NCBI GenBank assembly: GCA_023392515.1
Contig: JAEVYX010000060.1
Location: 1-54,095, forward strand
Length of the DNA stretch: 54,095 bases
Source of the DNA: Bacillota bacterium
GTDB taxonomy: Bacteria > Bacillota > Clostridia > Christensenellales > Aristaeellaceae
Direction of reading: 5' to 3'
In this document: positions 25,165 to 32,777 of the stretch, one piece after another
How the letters are laid out: the number at the start of each line of letters is the position of its first letter
Numbering within the stretch: the stretch's first letter is position 1
Notes under the pieces: generated by a model
Told to the model about the DNA's origin: nothing
Database searches by the model: none
Seen by the model: the letters and a program-made list of their open reading frames with translations, nothing else
Program-made: the position numbers and the translations under genes

Positions 25165-25727
25165 TTCATTTCCCCCTTTTTATAAGCCCGGCCCATCATG
25201 CGCCCTGCCAAACCGGACAACCAACGAATGCCCATGCCCCATGCTTTTCTGGCCCCCATCAGGAGAAGTACACCGGAGCCGCCAAAGAATATTGAGCAAA
25301 ATATCGACAAAACAGCATATACGACAAAAGCTCGGCCGTAAATCACCATAGCCAGATATAAAAATGCCGGCAAAGTCAAAATGAGCGAAGCTGCAAGAAC
25401 AAATATTGGCAGCATGCAAAGTATAAATGTCAGATAAAGCAAGCCTATGGCTGTTCCGCCGCCAACACGATACTTCAAAATTGCGGTCACCATCTTCACG
25501 GCATCCCAGGGCTTATTTGTCTTTTCAGCTACATTGCTTGCATTCAGCGCGGTATACATTTTGATGATGCCTTCCGGTTCGCCCAGTTCCATCACAATTT
25601 GCGTTTGTGTTTTTCCATTGGCCAAGCCAATTTCAAAATGTTCCCGGTAATCCTGCAGGATTTCTTCGCGTTCCTCGGGCGGTAAATGTTTCAACCCTTG
25701 AAGCAGCGCATTTAAAAACTCATTCAT
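25161..25727 (-). CDS. DUF1700-family membrane protein
   Basis: A 188-residue protein. The cytoplasmic N-terminal half has the family signature LPPEEREEILQDYREHF and LGEPEGI; the C-terminal half holds three or so membrane helices and a short basic tail. DUF1700 proteins are regularly encoded after a PadR regulator and before a DUF4097 protein, exactly as here. They are proposed to act in envelope stress or as membrane partners of the PadR protein; that is weakly established. It overlaps PadR by 8 bp and the DUF4097-like gene by 4 bp. Confidence 0.92.
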   Translation of the reverse strand: MNEFLNALLQGLKHLPPEEREEILQDYREHFEIGLANGKTQTQIVMELGEPEGIIKMYTALNASNVAEKTNKPWDAVKMVTAILKYRVGGGTAIGLLYLTFILCMLPIFVLAASLILTLPAFLYLAMVIYGRAFVVYAVLSIFCSIFFGGSGVLLLMGARKAWGMGIRWLSGLAGRMMGRAYKKGEMK

Positions 25728-26043
25728 CCCCTTGTTCCTCCATTAGCAAAATGTTCACCTGATGAACGAAGGTCAGCCACTCCGCACGCATTTGTGCTTC
25801 CTCTTGCCTTCCGGCCGGAGTCAAGCGGTAATATTTCCGGGGCGGTCCCCCGGATTCATCGGATAAGTAGGTTTCACATAGGCCGTCTGCCTTGAGCTTG
25901 CGTAGGATGGGATATAGCGTGCCTTCTGCAATTTCGATACTTTTGGAAATTTGCTCTGCAAGTTCATATCCATAAGTGTCCTTATGCTTGAGCGCAGCCA
26001 GCACGCACAGATCCAGCACACCTTTTTTGAATTGGGAATTCAT
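25720..26043 (-). CDS. PadR-family transcriptional regulator
   Basis: A 107-residue winged-helix repressor. The HTH segment runs KHKDTYGYELAEQISK, then IAEGTLYPILRKLKADGLC and the wing with GGPPRKYYRLTPAGR, all diagnostic of PadR. AAGGAG 7 bases before ATG 26043 decides the start (another in-frame Met at 26064 lies upstream of the ribosome site). It heads a five-gene operon and probably represses it, possibly through the dyad at 26085-26099. The inducer is unknown. Confidence 0.95.
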   Translation of the reverse strand: MNSQFKKGVLDLCVLAALKHKDTYGYELAEQISKSIEIAEGTLYPILRKLKADGLCETYLSDESGGPPRKYYRLTPAGRQEEAQMRAEWLTFVHQVNILLMEEQGDE

Positions 26044-26072
26044 CTTGCCGCTCCTTCTATTCATTGGCTACT

Positions 26073-26099
26073 ATTATCCATTGTTTAGTAGTGAACTAA
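26073..26099 (-). promoter_or_regulatory. Candidate promoter/operator of the padR operon
   Basis: A 15-base dyad with arms TTAGT and ACTAA (26085-26099) sits directly upstream of a possible -10 GATAAT (26073-26078), about 30 bases before the padR start. The -35 is poor. A repressor bound to the dyad would block the promoter, fitting PadR autorepression. Confidence 0.35.
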
Positions 26100-26135
26100 T
26101 TATAACACCGCCCTATTGTGTTTGCAATAGGGCGG
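26100..26135 (-). terminator. Terminator after the two-component operon
   Basis: An 11 bp perfect stem CCGCCCTATTG / CAATAGGGCGG with a 6-base loop, 33 bases past the histidine kinase stop. The minus-strand tail is TGTTATAATT, a weak T tract, so it may be leaky into the padR promoter region. Confidence 0.65.
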
Positions 26136-26168
26136 CTTAAAAAATATGCCTTTTTCTGCTTGCTTTTC

Positions 26169-27566
26169 CTACTTTGAAACAGGAAGCTTCACTTGAAATA
26201 CGCTCCCTTCCCCTATGCGGCTTTCCACCGTGACCTCCCCACCATGGTCTGTCACGATTTTCTGCACAATGCTCAAGCCAATGCCGCTCCCCCCTGTATG
26301 ACGACTGCGGGATAGGTCCGCCCGGTACAGATAATCAAACACGTGCGGCAGATCATCCGGCGAAATGCCGATACCATTATCCTTCACCTTTAGCAATACC
26401 CATTTTTCATTCTGCTCCACCAATACGGTAATTTTACCGCCTTGAGGCGTGTAATGCGCCGCATTGGACAATAAATTGCCAACCACTTGACGCAGTTTGT
26501 CCGAATCTCCCCAAGCCTCCGTATCCTCCATCTGGGATGATAGGGTAATATTCTTTTCCAGGCAAACAGGTTCAAACTGCGTTATGCATTTTGCCACAAG
26601 GCCAGAAAAGTCTATCAGTTCCGATTTCTGTTCCCGTTTGGGGTCATACAGCTGCGCCAGGTCCTCCATATGAGAGAGCATCCTTGTCAGCCGTTCGATT
26701 TCCTCATAGCAGCTTCCCAACCGCTCAGGGGTCGGTTCCCATATCCCATCATGGAAAGCTTCCAAGTTCGCCTGCAAAACGGACAACGGTGTGCGCAGTT
26801 CATGAGCATAATCCCGTACCATTCGCTGTTTGGCCGCTTGCTGGGCCTCCAGTGTACTGGCCAGGCCACTCACGCTTTGCGCCAGATCCGATAATTCCCT
26901 GGCAAAGGGTTGGGCTGGAACACGCTGCGCATAGTCTCCTTCCCCAATATCCCGGGTGTGCTGTGCAATTTCCCGGATCGGCCTCACAATACTTCTTGCC
27001 AAGAGCCATCCGATGCCGGCTGCTAAAAGACTAAATCCAATACCGGCATATAAAAATACAGTATCAATCCGGCTCATAAATGCAACATCCGCATCGGTGT
27101 AGAAATATGGCCCGCTGTATCCCAGTTTAACGCTTCCAATTGCTTGGCCGCCAACCAAAAGAGGGTATTTTCTTTCCATATACGTTCCCGCATATCCAGG
27201 GTCCCGAACGGCTGTAGCACATTGGATGCTGTACAACATATCATTGCATGCTTTAAAATCGTCACAGTGAATACAGTATACTTGTTTTCCGCCCTCATCC
27301 CATACAGACAAAATCATGCCTTGCTGCAGTACGGAATAGGCCAATTCGGTAAAGCGCATATTTTGAAGGCTTGTTTTTTCCAGCTGCTGCTCGATTGACG
27401 CCACTACGCCAACCGCCGTCTGCTCCCGCTGATCTGCGGCGTAGTTCTGAAAGCTGTCATCCAGCACAGACCTGGTTAACAAGAGCATCAGGCCAATCAA
27501 TGCCAGAGAAAGCGCACCGTAGGTCAGGGAAAGCCTCGTTTTTAAACTGATCAAACGCCTTTTCAA
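26169..27566 (-). CDS. Membrane histidine kinase with Cys-rich sensor
   Basis: A 465-residue sensor kinase. Two membrane helices (about 12-32 and 168-190) enclose an extracytoplasmic domain of some 130 residues containing four Cys at 98, 101, 107 and 116 (YCIHCDDFKACNDML). HAMP follows, then the H-box DYAHELRTPLS with His255, N-box NLLSNAAHYTP, G1 DNGIGISPDDLP and G2 GGSGIGLSIV. The Cys cluster could bind a metal or sense redox state; this is inference, supported by the co-transcribed Cys-rich DUF2318 gene. It overlaps the response regulator by 4 bp. Confidence 0.95.
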   Translation of the reverse strand: MKRRLISLKTRLSLTYGALSLALIGLMLLLTRSVLDDSFQNYAADQREQTAVGVVASIEQQLEKTSLQNMRFTELAYSVLQQGMILSVWDEGGKQVYCIHCDDFKACNDMLYSIQCATAVRDPGYAGTYMERKYPLLVGGQAIGSVKLGYSGPYFYTDADVAFMSRIDTVFLYAGIGFSLLAAGIGWLLARSIVRPIREIAQHTRDIGEGDYAQRVPAQPFARELSDLAQSVSGLASTLEAQQAAKQRMVRDYAHELRTPLSVLQANLEAFHDGIWEPTPERLGSCYEEIERLTRMLSHMEDLAQLYDPKREQKSELIDFSGLVAKCITQFEPVCLEKNITLSSQMEDTEAWGDSDKLRQVVGNLLSNAAHYTPQGGKITVLVEQNEKWVLLKVKDNGIGISPDDLPHVFDYLYRADLSRSRHTGGSGIGLSIVQKIVTDHGGEVTVESRIGEGSVFQVKLPVSK

Positions 27567-28258
27567 TCTGCAACGCCTCCAAAACGATACCCCACGCCGC
27601 GCACAGTCAAAATATATTGCGGAGACTCCGTGCTATCCTCCAACTTCGCCCGAAGATTCTTGATATGGGAGTCCACCGTGCGCTCATATCCTTCATACGA
27701 AAATCCAAAGGCGCACAAAATCAGTTCTTCTCTGGTAAAGACTTTTCCAGGGTAGGCGCTGAGTGCCTGAAATAGCTTATATTCGTTAGGGGTCAGCGTA
27801 ACCTCCCGGCCTCCACGCCATACCCTGCGACTGGTTTTTTCCCAATTAAGCTCGCCGTCGTTAAAGCTTACAGCCTCCCGTTCTTCTTTTGGGGAAAAGC
27901 GGCGGACAAGCGCATCCAGCCTGGCTACCAATTCTCTAGGGCGAAAAGGCTTAATCACATAACCGTCCGCCCCCAAAGCAAGGCCCTCCACCACATCGCT
28001 TTCGCTGCCCTTGGCTGTTAATAAAAGCACCGGCACACTCGATTGGCGCCGAATTGCCTGCAAAACTTCCTCTCCGGACAATTTGGGCAGCATCAAGTCC
28101 AGCACCACCGCATCCGGATGATGGGCTTCAAAAGCATTCAAGGCTTCACTGCCATCCAGTGCGGTAAAAACCTGATAATCTGCCTTCTCCATATAGGCTT
28201 TTACCACGCTTGCTATCTTTTCCTCATCCTCAACGATAAGTACCGTGGCCTTAGGCAT
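27563..28258 (-). CDS. OmpR/PhoB-family response regulator
   Basis: A 231-residue regulator. Receiver domain with the acidic pair DEE (11-13), phospho-acceptor Asp54 in VVLDLMLP, Thr/Lys of LLLTAKGSE and VIKPFRPREL; a winged-helix effector follows (LTPNEYKLFQALSAYPGKVF, YERTVDSHIKNLRAKLE, VRGVGYRF). Partner of the overlapping kinase. It follows DUF2318 after 21 bases, so the three form one unit and the regulator probably controls that promoter. Confidence 0.96.
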   Translation of the reverse strand: MPKATVLIVEDEEKIASVVKAYMEKADYQVFTALDGSEALNAFEAHHPDAVVLDLMLPKLSGEEVLQAIRRQSSVPVLLLTAKGSESDVVEGLALGADGYVIKPFRPRELVARLDALVRRFSPKEEREAVSFNDGELNWEKTSRRVWRGGREVTLTPNEYKLFQALSAYPGKVFTREELILCAFGFSYEGYERTVDSHIKNLRAKLEDSTESPQYILTVRGVGYRFGGVAD

Positions 28259-28279
28259 GCGATCGTAACCCCCTCAGGC

Positions 28280-28825
28280 TTAAAACTTTTTCCAGTTGGC
28301 AAAATACTTCGCGTATCCGTCCAGTACTTCTTTGCTGATCGTAATTGTATCCGCGGTTTCTTTCTTGTCTTCGGCGGTTATTGGCGCGGGGTTGCAACCG
28401 CCGCGTTCCTTTTCAACCTGGCTCATTAAAAATTGATTTTTGCAGTTCTGGCAAACAAGCTTGTTTCCGGATTGCTCAAAATAAGCATATGGAGATCCTT
28501 GGCACACCTGGCATGTGTTAAATGCTGTCCTGAATGTACCGTCACTTGCTTTTACGGCAATAACCTGCATAGCCGTACCCTTGGCATCATAATCAACAAA
28601 AACGGCATCGCTGCCTACTGCTGCTTTTTGAATCACCAGATTGCCGTCTTTGTCCAGGGATGCAGCCTTGTCAGCGGCGAAAACAGCTTCACTTGTGGCG
28701 CTCGGCGCTAATGAGGGCTTTGCAAAAGGCTGAGCAAAAGCTATCCCCGCCGCGATCACCAAAGCAAGTCCAAGGCCAAGGTAAATATAGAGGCGTTTCC
28801 CCATGGTTGATTTTTTTGATTTCAT
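28280..28825 (-). CDS. DUF2318-like secreted/anchored Cys-rich protein
   Basis: A 181-residue protein. GGGAGGGT about 6-7 bases before ATG 28825 sets the start. An N-terminal membrane anchor (LYIYLGLGLALVIAAGIAFA) exports the rest. The domain has NTCQVCQG (Cys105, Cys108), LVCQNCKNQF (Cys125, Cys128) and GGCNPAPI (Cys144), the arrangement of DUF2318, a domain associated with iron or copper handling in membrane complexes. It probably binds a metal outside the membrane. Being first in an operon with a two-component system whose sensor is also Cys-rich suggests a metal or redox response. Confidence 0.85.
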   Translation of the reverse strand: MKSKKSTMGKRLYIYLGLGLALVIAAGIAFAQPFAKPSLAPSATSEAVFAADKAASLDKDGNLVIQKAAVGSDAVFVDYDAKGTAMQVIAVKASDGTFRTAFNTCQVCQGSPYAYFEQSGNKLVCQNCKNQFLMSQVEKERGGCNPAPITAEDKKETADTITISKEVLDGYAKYFANWKKF

Positions 28826-29227
28826 TTTATACCCTCCCAAGCAGAATATACGATGAATATATCATTGCTTTATGGAGAGATGATGGAGAAACATGTTTCA
28901 TGTCACGCGGAGACCTATCCATTTATTGCTGCAGCAGGTCCATAAGGTCAGGCAATTAAGATAATAAAACGATTCCCTCCTCCAAATTGCCCCACCAAAT
29001 ATTCGTAAGCTATTTCATTTTCAGCTTCACAACCATTGTTGCTCAACCTCGCCTGGGCGTCAAGATGGAAATGCTCGCAAATCATGAATAAATTTAAGCA
29101 GTATTTGTTTTATCGTTTTATTTCAAATTGTTTTATCCTATCTTTACCTTTTAAATTCATATCAACCCGGGCACAATTTCCATAAGAGGCTTGAAATTTT
29201 CACGTTCGTATTCTTTTCTATCATATT
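28826..29227. other. AT-rich intergenic stretch of about 400 bases
   Basis: Apart from the palindrome at 28888-28899 and possible -10 elements near 28845, I see no gene, RNA or convincing terminator in this stretch. Its right half is clearly AT-rich. It separates the DUF2318 operon from the 3' end of the DUF5655 gene. Confidence 0.6.
28888..28899. promoter_or_regulatory. Perfect 12-base palindrome, candidate operator
   Basis: GAAACATGTTTC is its own reverse complement and lies 62 bases before the DUF2318 start. Such a position suits an activator site for the OmpR-type regulator of the same operon. No second copy was noticed nearby. Confidence 0.35.
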
Positions 29228-29593
29228 TTAGACGCGGCATGCGAAATGATAGGCCTCTTTTATCAAACCGCACAGCTCCTCATTCAGGTTCTGGGCATCC
29301 GGCACCAGGAGATGGCAGGTCACCCTACCCGGCGCAGTCTGTGATTGGCTAAAAACCCTAGTAGCATCAAGAGGATGGCTTAATAGCAATGCAACGATAA
29401 CCGCTGTATCACCAGCGCTTTTGACAGGTGGATGCCATACGCATAGAAACTGCCGCCGGGCTTTAAAGGAAATCTGTGTTTTATGTACCATCAAATAAAC
29501 GCCTTCCAAATTCAGCGCGAAAGAACGGATGACATTATAAGCTTTGACAGCCTCAGGCCTTTTCCCAAAAAACATCAATTCCTGGTCGGTCAT
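29228..29593 (-). CDS. DUF5655 domain protein
   Basis: A 121-residue soluble protein of unknown function. The start at 29593 follows AAGGAAGTGA and gives MTDQELMFFGKRPEAVKAY; the longer frame has no support. KTQISFKARRQFLCVWHPP and the C-terminal ELCGLIKEAYHFA fit DUF5655, a small domain often seen in Clostridia and near restriction or regulatory genes. It is transcribed divergently from spoVA with about 95 bases between. Confidence 0.75.
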   Translation of the reverse strand: MTDQELMFFGKRPEAVKAYNVIRSFALNLEGVYLMVHKTQISFKARRQFLCVWHPPVKSAGDTAVIVALLLSHPLDATRVFSQSQTAPGRVTCHLLVPDAQNLNEELCGLIKEAYHFACRV

Positions 29594-29636
29594 ATTTATC
29601 TCACTTCCTTTTATCAATCTACAAAGACTGTTTTTT

Positions 29637-29666
29637 ACATGAGTGACGATTTTACGGCGCATACTA
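29637..29666 (+). promoter_or_regulatory. SigG-like promoter of the spoVA operon
   Basis: -10 CATACTA (29660-29666) matches the SigG consensus CATnnTA fully; ACATG (29637-29641), 18 bases upstream, matches the -35 GYATR except its first base. spoVA is a SigG operon in Bacillus, so the context agrees. The predicted leader is only about 15 bases. Confidence 0.6.
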
Positions 29667-29687
29667 CCAGCTAAAAGGAGGGTCAGC

Positions 29688-30254
29688 ATGATCTATGCTC
29701 GGCTCAATGACAGGGCAACTTTGGCGCCGTATACGCAAGTCACCGTTCGTGATGTGGCCCAAGTGCATCCGGCCGACGAAAATATTCTGTCTCAGCCGAT
29801 AAACTGCCCAATGGCGGAAGGTGTATGGAAGCTGGAATCCCTGGAACTGGCCAAGGCCATCACCAAGCAGATACCTGATGCACAAATCGCACTGCTTGGG
29901 CCTGCCGTTTGTTATGTACACCGGACAGCCCATCTGGAGAGGGGCCGCCTTCATACATTAAGGCTTATCATAGCTTTTTTGCTACTCACTATCGGCAGTG
30001 CTCTAGCACTTAGCTGGTTCCATAGCGACGTAAATATGGCGGCAGCTCAAAGGGAGCTATTCGCCCTATTCACAGGCCACCCACCGCAGGAACCTCTTTT
30101 AATCTATATCCCTTACGGTCTAGGGGTTGGTTTAGGAGTGGCGATGTTCTATTCCCTTATTGGACACCGGTCCATCTCCCCAATGGACATCAAGCTCCAG
30201 CAATACAGGAAAGATGCGGAAAGCACGGAGGGGCGGGATGTGCCCCATGGGTGA
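29688..30254 (+). CDS. spoVAA: Stage V sporulation protein AA
   Basis: Part of the SpoVA channel that moves Ca-dipicolinic acid into the forespore and out at germination. The start at ATG 29688 follows AAAAGGAGGGT; 188 residues. The N-terminal half is soluble (LNDRATLAPYTQVTVRDVAQV), followed by two membrane helices (LRLIIAFLLLTIGSALALSW and LLIYIPYGLGVGLGVAMFYS) as in Bacillus SpoVAA. First gene of the operon; it overlaps spoVAB by 17 bases. Confidence 0.88.
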   Translation: MIYARLNDRATLAPYTQVTVRDVAQVHPADENILSQPINCPMAEGVWKLESLELAKAITKQIPDAQIALLGPAVCYVHRTAHLERGRLHTLRLIIAFLLLTIGSALALSWFHSDVNMAAAQRELFALFTGHPPQEPLLIYIPYGLGVGLGVAMFYSLIGHRSISPMDIKLQQYRKDAESTEGRDVPHG

Positions 30255-30657
30255 TGCTCTCTTTGCAATTTTTTTGGGAGCCATGACTGGGGCTACGGTC
30301 GGGCTTTGTACCTGTGCATTTTGGTTGGCGCTGAATATTCCTTTGAGAGTTCAAGCCATTTTTGATGCAGGCACACCAAAGGTATGGGCTGCTGCAATCA
30401 CTGTCGGGCTTCTTCTGGCCGGGTTGCGCAATGGTACATCCTTTTCCTTGAACCTGCCTGAATGGGTCGGTGTATTGGTCATGCTGACCGGAGGAGTCTT
30501 TGTTGGCATGCTTGCATCGGCCTTGGCTGAAGCGCTGGACGTACTTCCATCCATATGGAGGCGTCTTCATATTGCCAGCAATATACGCTATGCCACCGTA
30601 GCCATGATGCTTGGGAAAACGCTGGGCACTATTTTAGCAGCCCTTTTACACCAATAG
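30238..30657 (+). CDS. spoVAB: Stage V sporulation protein AB
   Basis: A 139-residue membrane protein with four predicted helices (DALFAIFLGAMTGATVGLC, WAAAITVGLLLAGL, GVLVMLTGGVFVGMLASALA and a C-terminal MMLGKTLGTILAALL), the SpoVAB pattern. Two starts are possible: ATG 30238, 4 bases after GGAGGGG, or ATG 30247, 13 bases after it; neither spacing is ideal, and I keep the longer. It lies inside the spoVA operon, directly before a small ORF and spoVAC. Confidence 0.85.
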   Translation: MCPMGDALFAIFLGAMTGATVGLCTCAFWLALNIPLRVQAIFDAGTPKVWAAAITVGLLLAGLRNGTSFSLNLPEWVGVLVMLTGGVFVGMLASALAEALDVLPSIWRRLHIASNIRYATVAMMLGKTLGTILAALLHQ

Positions 30658-30673
30658 TAAAGGAGAGAACAAT

Positions 30674-30826
30674 ATGCCGGATGAGGCGAGAACTACCTTG
30701 ATTCCTTACACGTTAATGGCAGTTCCCCGGGCGGGAGACCGGGAAATCCGCATGCGTCCCATGTCCGCCACCGTTCATGCCAAACCACATACTCCAAGTG
30801 CTGAGGAGGATCTCCATGTTCGATAA
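30674..30826 (+). CDS. Small ORF (50 aa) between spoVAB and spoVAC
   Basis: A 50-codon reading frame with ATG 8 bases after AGGAG (30661-30665), 16 bases after the spoVAB stop. It begins MPDEARTTLIPYTLMAVPR and ends EEDLHVR, overlapping the spoVAC start by 11 bases; its last codons carry the spoVAC ribosome site. The product is soluble-looking, Arg/Pro-rich, with no membrane helix and no Cys. I recognise no family. The Bacillus operon has no gene here. Its own strong ribosome site and overlap with spoVAC argue that it is translated, either as a peptide or to couple spoVAC translation. Confidence 0.68.
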   Translation: MPDEARTTLIPYTLMAVPRAGDREIRMRPMSATVHAKPHTPSAEEDLHVR

Positions 30827-31292
30827 GCAAAAACCTATACCCTTACGGCAAAAGCAGAAATTGGATGCTTATCAGCAGCTTGTCTCTCGTATGTCCCCCA
30901 AGTCAAAACTTGGCCAAGGCATGCTGCGGGCTTACTGGGTGGGCGGATTGATCTGCATGCTGGGTCAAGCACTCATTGACATTGGAAGGGCCTATCTTGG
31001 CATGACAGTCACTGCCGCCAGCACCTTTGCCAGCATCACGTTGGTGTTTTTGACAGCTTTTCTTACAGGGATTGGCGTATTTGACAATATTGCCAGGTAT
31101 GCCGGAGCCGGAGCCCTCGTTCCAATCAGCGGTTTTGCCAATGCCATGGTGTCTCCGGCTATGGAATTCCGTCGTGAGGGCATGGTGCTGGGGCTCGGAG
31201 CGCGGCTTTTTACAATAGCCGGGCCCGTATTGGTATACGGCATCAGTGCTTCCGTAATCGTGGGAATTCTTTATTTTATCTTCCGTTGGTAA
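30816..31292 (+). CDS. spoVAC: Stage V sporulation protein AC
   Basis: A 158-residue membrane protein; in Bacillus SpoVAC acts as a mechanosensitive channel for dipicolinic acid release. GAGGAGG 7 bases before ATG 30816 fixes the start. It shows the family opening YQQLVSRMSPKSKLGQ, a helix WVGGLICMLGQALIDIG, and the motif GVFDNIARYAGAGALVPISGFANAMVSP split here as a re-entrant-like Gly-rich stretch (about residues 88-115). Related at that motif to SpoVAE further on (AGAGATVPLTGFGHAL). Confidence 0.95.
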   Translation: MFDKQKPIPLRQKQKLDAYQQLVSRMSPKSKLGQGMLRAYWVGGLICMLGQALIDIGRAYLGMTVTAASTFASITLVFLTAFLTGIGVFDNIARYAGAGALVPISGFANAMVSPAMEFRREGMVLGLGARLFTIAGPVLVYGISASVIVGILYFIFRW

Positions 31293-31305
31293 AGGAGAGG
31301 CACAC

Positions 31306-32337
31306 ATGCAAGAAAAACGACTGGGCACCCAAACCGTACTGCTCCCCTCCCGGCCCCGCATTATTACCGGCGCGGCTCTAGGCGGGAAAAAGGAAAAGGA
31401 AGGCCCCTTGGGAAGCCTGTTTGACCAAATCATCGAGGACGATACCTTTGGTGAGGAAAGCTGGGAAAAGGCAGAAAGCCACCTTTTTTTCGCCACAGTG
31501 AAAAAATGTCTGGATAAAGCCGGAGCTATTGAAAAATCGATAGATTTTTTGCTGGGCGGGGATTTGCTCAACCAAATCATGGCCGCATCCATGGCAGCAC
31601 GGGAATTGGGTATTCCCTTCTTAGGGCTTTACGGCGCATGCTCCACGATGGCGGAGAGCTTATGCATAGGTTCCATGCTGATGGATGGAGGCTTTGCTCA
31701 CCAAATCATCTGTGGTGCCAGCAGCCACTTTTGCACAGCAGAACGGCAATACCGCTTTCCGCTGGAGTATGGCAGCCAGCGATGCCCCACCTCACAGTGG
31801 ACTGTCACCGGAGCCGGCGCGACCCTTCTTTCAGATGATCCAAACAAGAAAGCCATTGCCCATATCACCCATGTGACGGTAGGCAAACTGGTGGATATGG
31901 GGGTATCGGATGCCAATAACATGGGTGCAGCCATGGCCCCTGCCGCGGCTTCTACGTTGGCGGCTCATTTTCAGGATACGGGCCGTACTGCTCAAGATTA
32001 CGATATGGTCGTCTCCGGTGATCTTGGCCGCGTTGGCCACGATATTTTGCTCGAATTGATGGAGAAAAAGGGAATCCCCCTGAACTTTGATAAGTACATG
32101 GATTGCGGACTGCAAGTATACGATGCCAATCAGGATGTACATGCAGGCGGCAGCGGCTGCGGCTGTGCCGCCAGCGTTTTGAATACGCTGCTTTTTAACA
32201 AGCTTTCTTCCGGGACATTTCATCGCATCCTGTTTATGGCTACAGGTGCGCTTTTAAGCCCCACCAGCAATCAGCAGGGAGAAACCATTCCCGGTGTGGC
32301 CCATGCCCTGGCGATTGAATCTGCGGCCCAGGAATAA
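31306..32337 (+). CDS. spoVAD: Stage V sporulation protein AD
   Basis: SpoVAD is a thiolase-fold protein that binds dipicolinic acid on the forespore membrane. The 343 residues show LGGDLLNQIMAAS, the thiolase-like turn GLYGACSTMAESLCIGSM, SHFCTAERQYRFPLEYG, QWTVTGAGA and the DLGRVGHDIL segment, all typical. AAGGAGAGG precedes the ATG by about 7 bases, 13 bases after the spoVAC stop. Confidence 0.97.
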   Translation: MQEKRLGTQTVLLPSRPRIITGAALGGKKEKEGPLGSLFDQIIEDDTFGEESWEKAESHLFFATVKKCLDKAGAIEKSIDFLLGGDLLNQIMAASMAARELGIPFLGLYGACSTMAESLCIGSMLMDGGFAHQIICGASSHFCTAERQYRFPLEYGSQRCPTSQWTVTGAGATLLSDDPNKKAIAHITHVTVGKLVDMGVSDANNMGAAMAPAAASTLAAHFQDTGRTAQDYDMVVSGDLGRVGHDILLELMEKKGIPLNFDKYMDCGLQVYDANQDVHAGGSGCGCAASVLNTLLFNKLSSGTFHRILFMATGALLSPTSNQQGETIPGVAHALAIESAAQE

Positions 32338-32350
32338 GGAGGGACAAGCC

Positions 32351-32710
32351 ATGTGGATGTACTTGAAAGTTTTTCTTGTAGGCGGATTTTTGTGTGCCGT
32401 CGGCGAACTACTTGTCTTAAAAACGGCTATGACCCCGGCTCGCATTCTGGTAACATATATTGTATCAGGGGTGATACTCAGCGCGCTGGGCCTTTATGGT
32501 TATCTTGTAGAGTTTGCAGGTGCCGGAGCTACCGTGCCCTTAACGGGCTTTGGACATGCCTTGAGTCAGGGCGTCATTCATGCGGTTCAGGAAATAGGGC
32601 TGATGGGAGCCTTCACCGGCGGGCTTACCGCCACGGCGGGAGGCATCACCGCCGCAGTGCTGTTTGGCTCACTGGTGGCTATGCTGTTTAAGCCCCATGC
32701 CAAAGGATAA
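32351..32710 (+). CDS. spoVAE: Stage V sporulation protein AE
   Basis: A 119-residue membrane protein of the SpoVAEB type, last in the operon. The start at ATG 32351 follows AAGGAGGG. Four helices are likely; the motif FAGAGATVPLTGFGHALSQG parallels SpoVAC. No spoVAEA or spoVAF follows; the operon ends at the terminator 22 bases on. SpoVAC, AD and AE form the conserved core, so this set should be functional. Confidence 0.94.
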   Translation: MWMYLKVFLVGGFLCAVGELLVLKTAMTPARILVTYIVSGVILSALGLYGYLVEFAGAGATVPLTGFGHALSQGVIHAVQEIGLMGAFTGGLTATAGGITAAVLFGSLVAMLFKPHAKG

Positions 32711-32732
32711 GTATCCTCTGTCTTTACAAAAC

Positions 32733-32772
32733 AGCCCGCCCGGGCTTTGATAACCCGGGCGGGCTATTTTTC
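32733..32772 (+). terminator. Terminator between spoVA and the PBP gene
   Basis: A perfect 12 bp stem AGCCCGCCCGGG / CCCGGGCGGGCT with a 9-base loop, then ATTTTTCATTTTTT. On the minus strand it is followed by GTTTTGT, so it may also end the convergent PBP transcript. Confidence 0.92.
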
Positions 32773-32777
32773 ATTTT

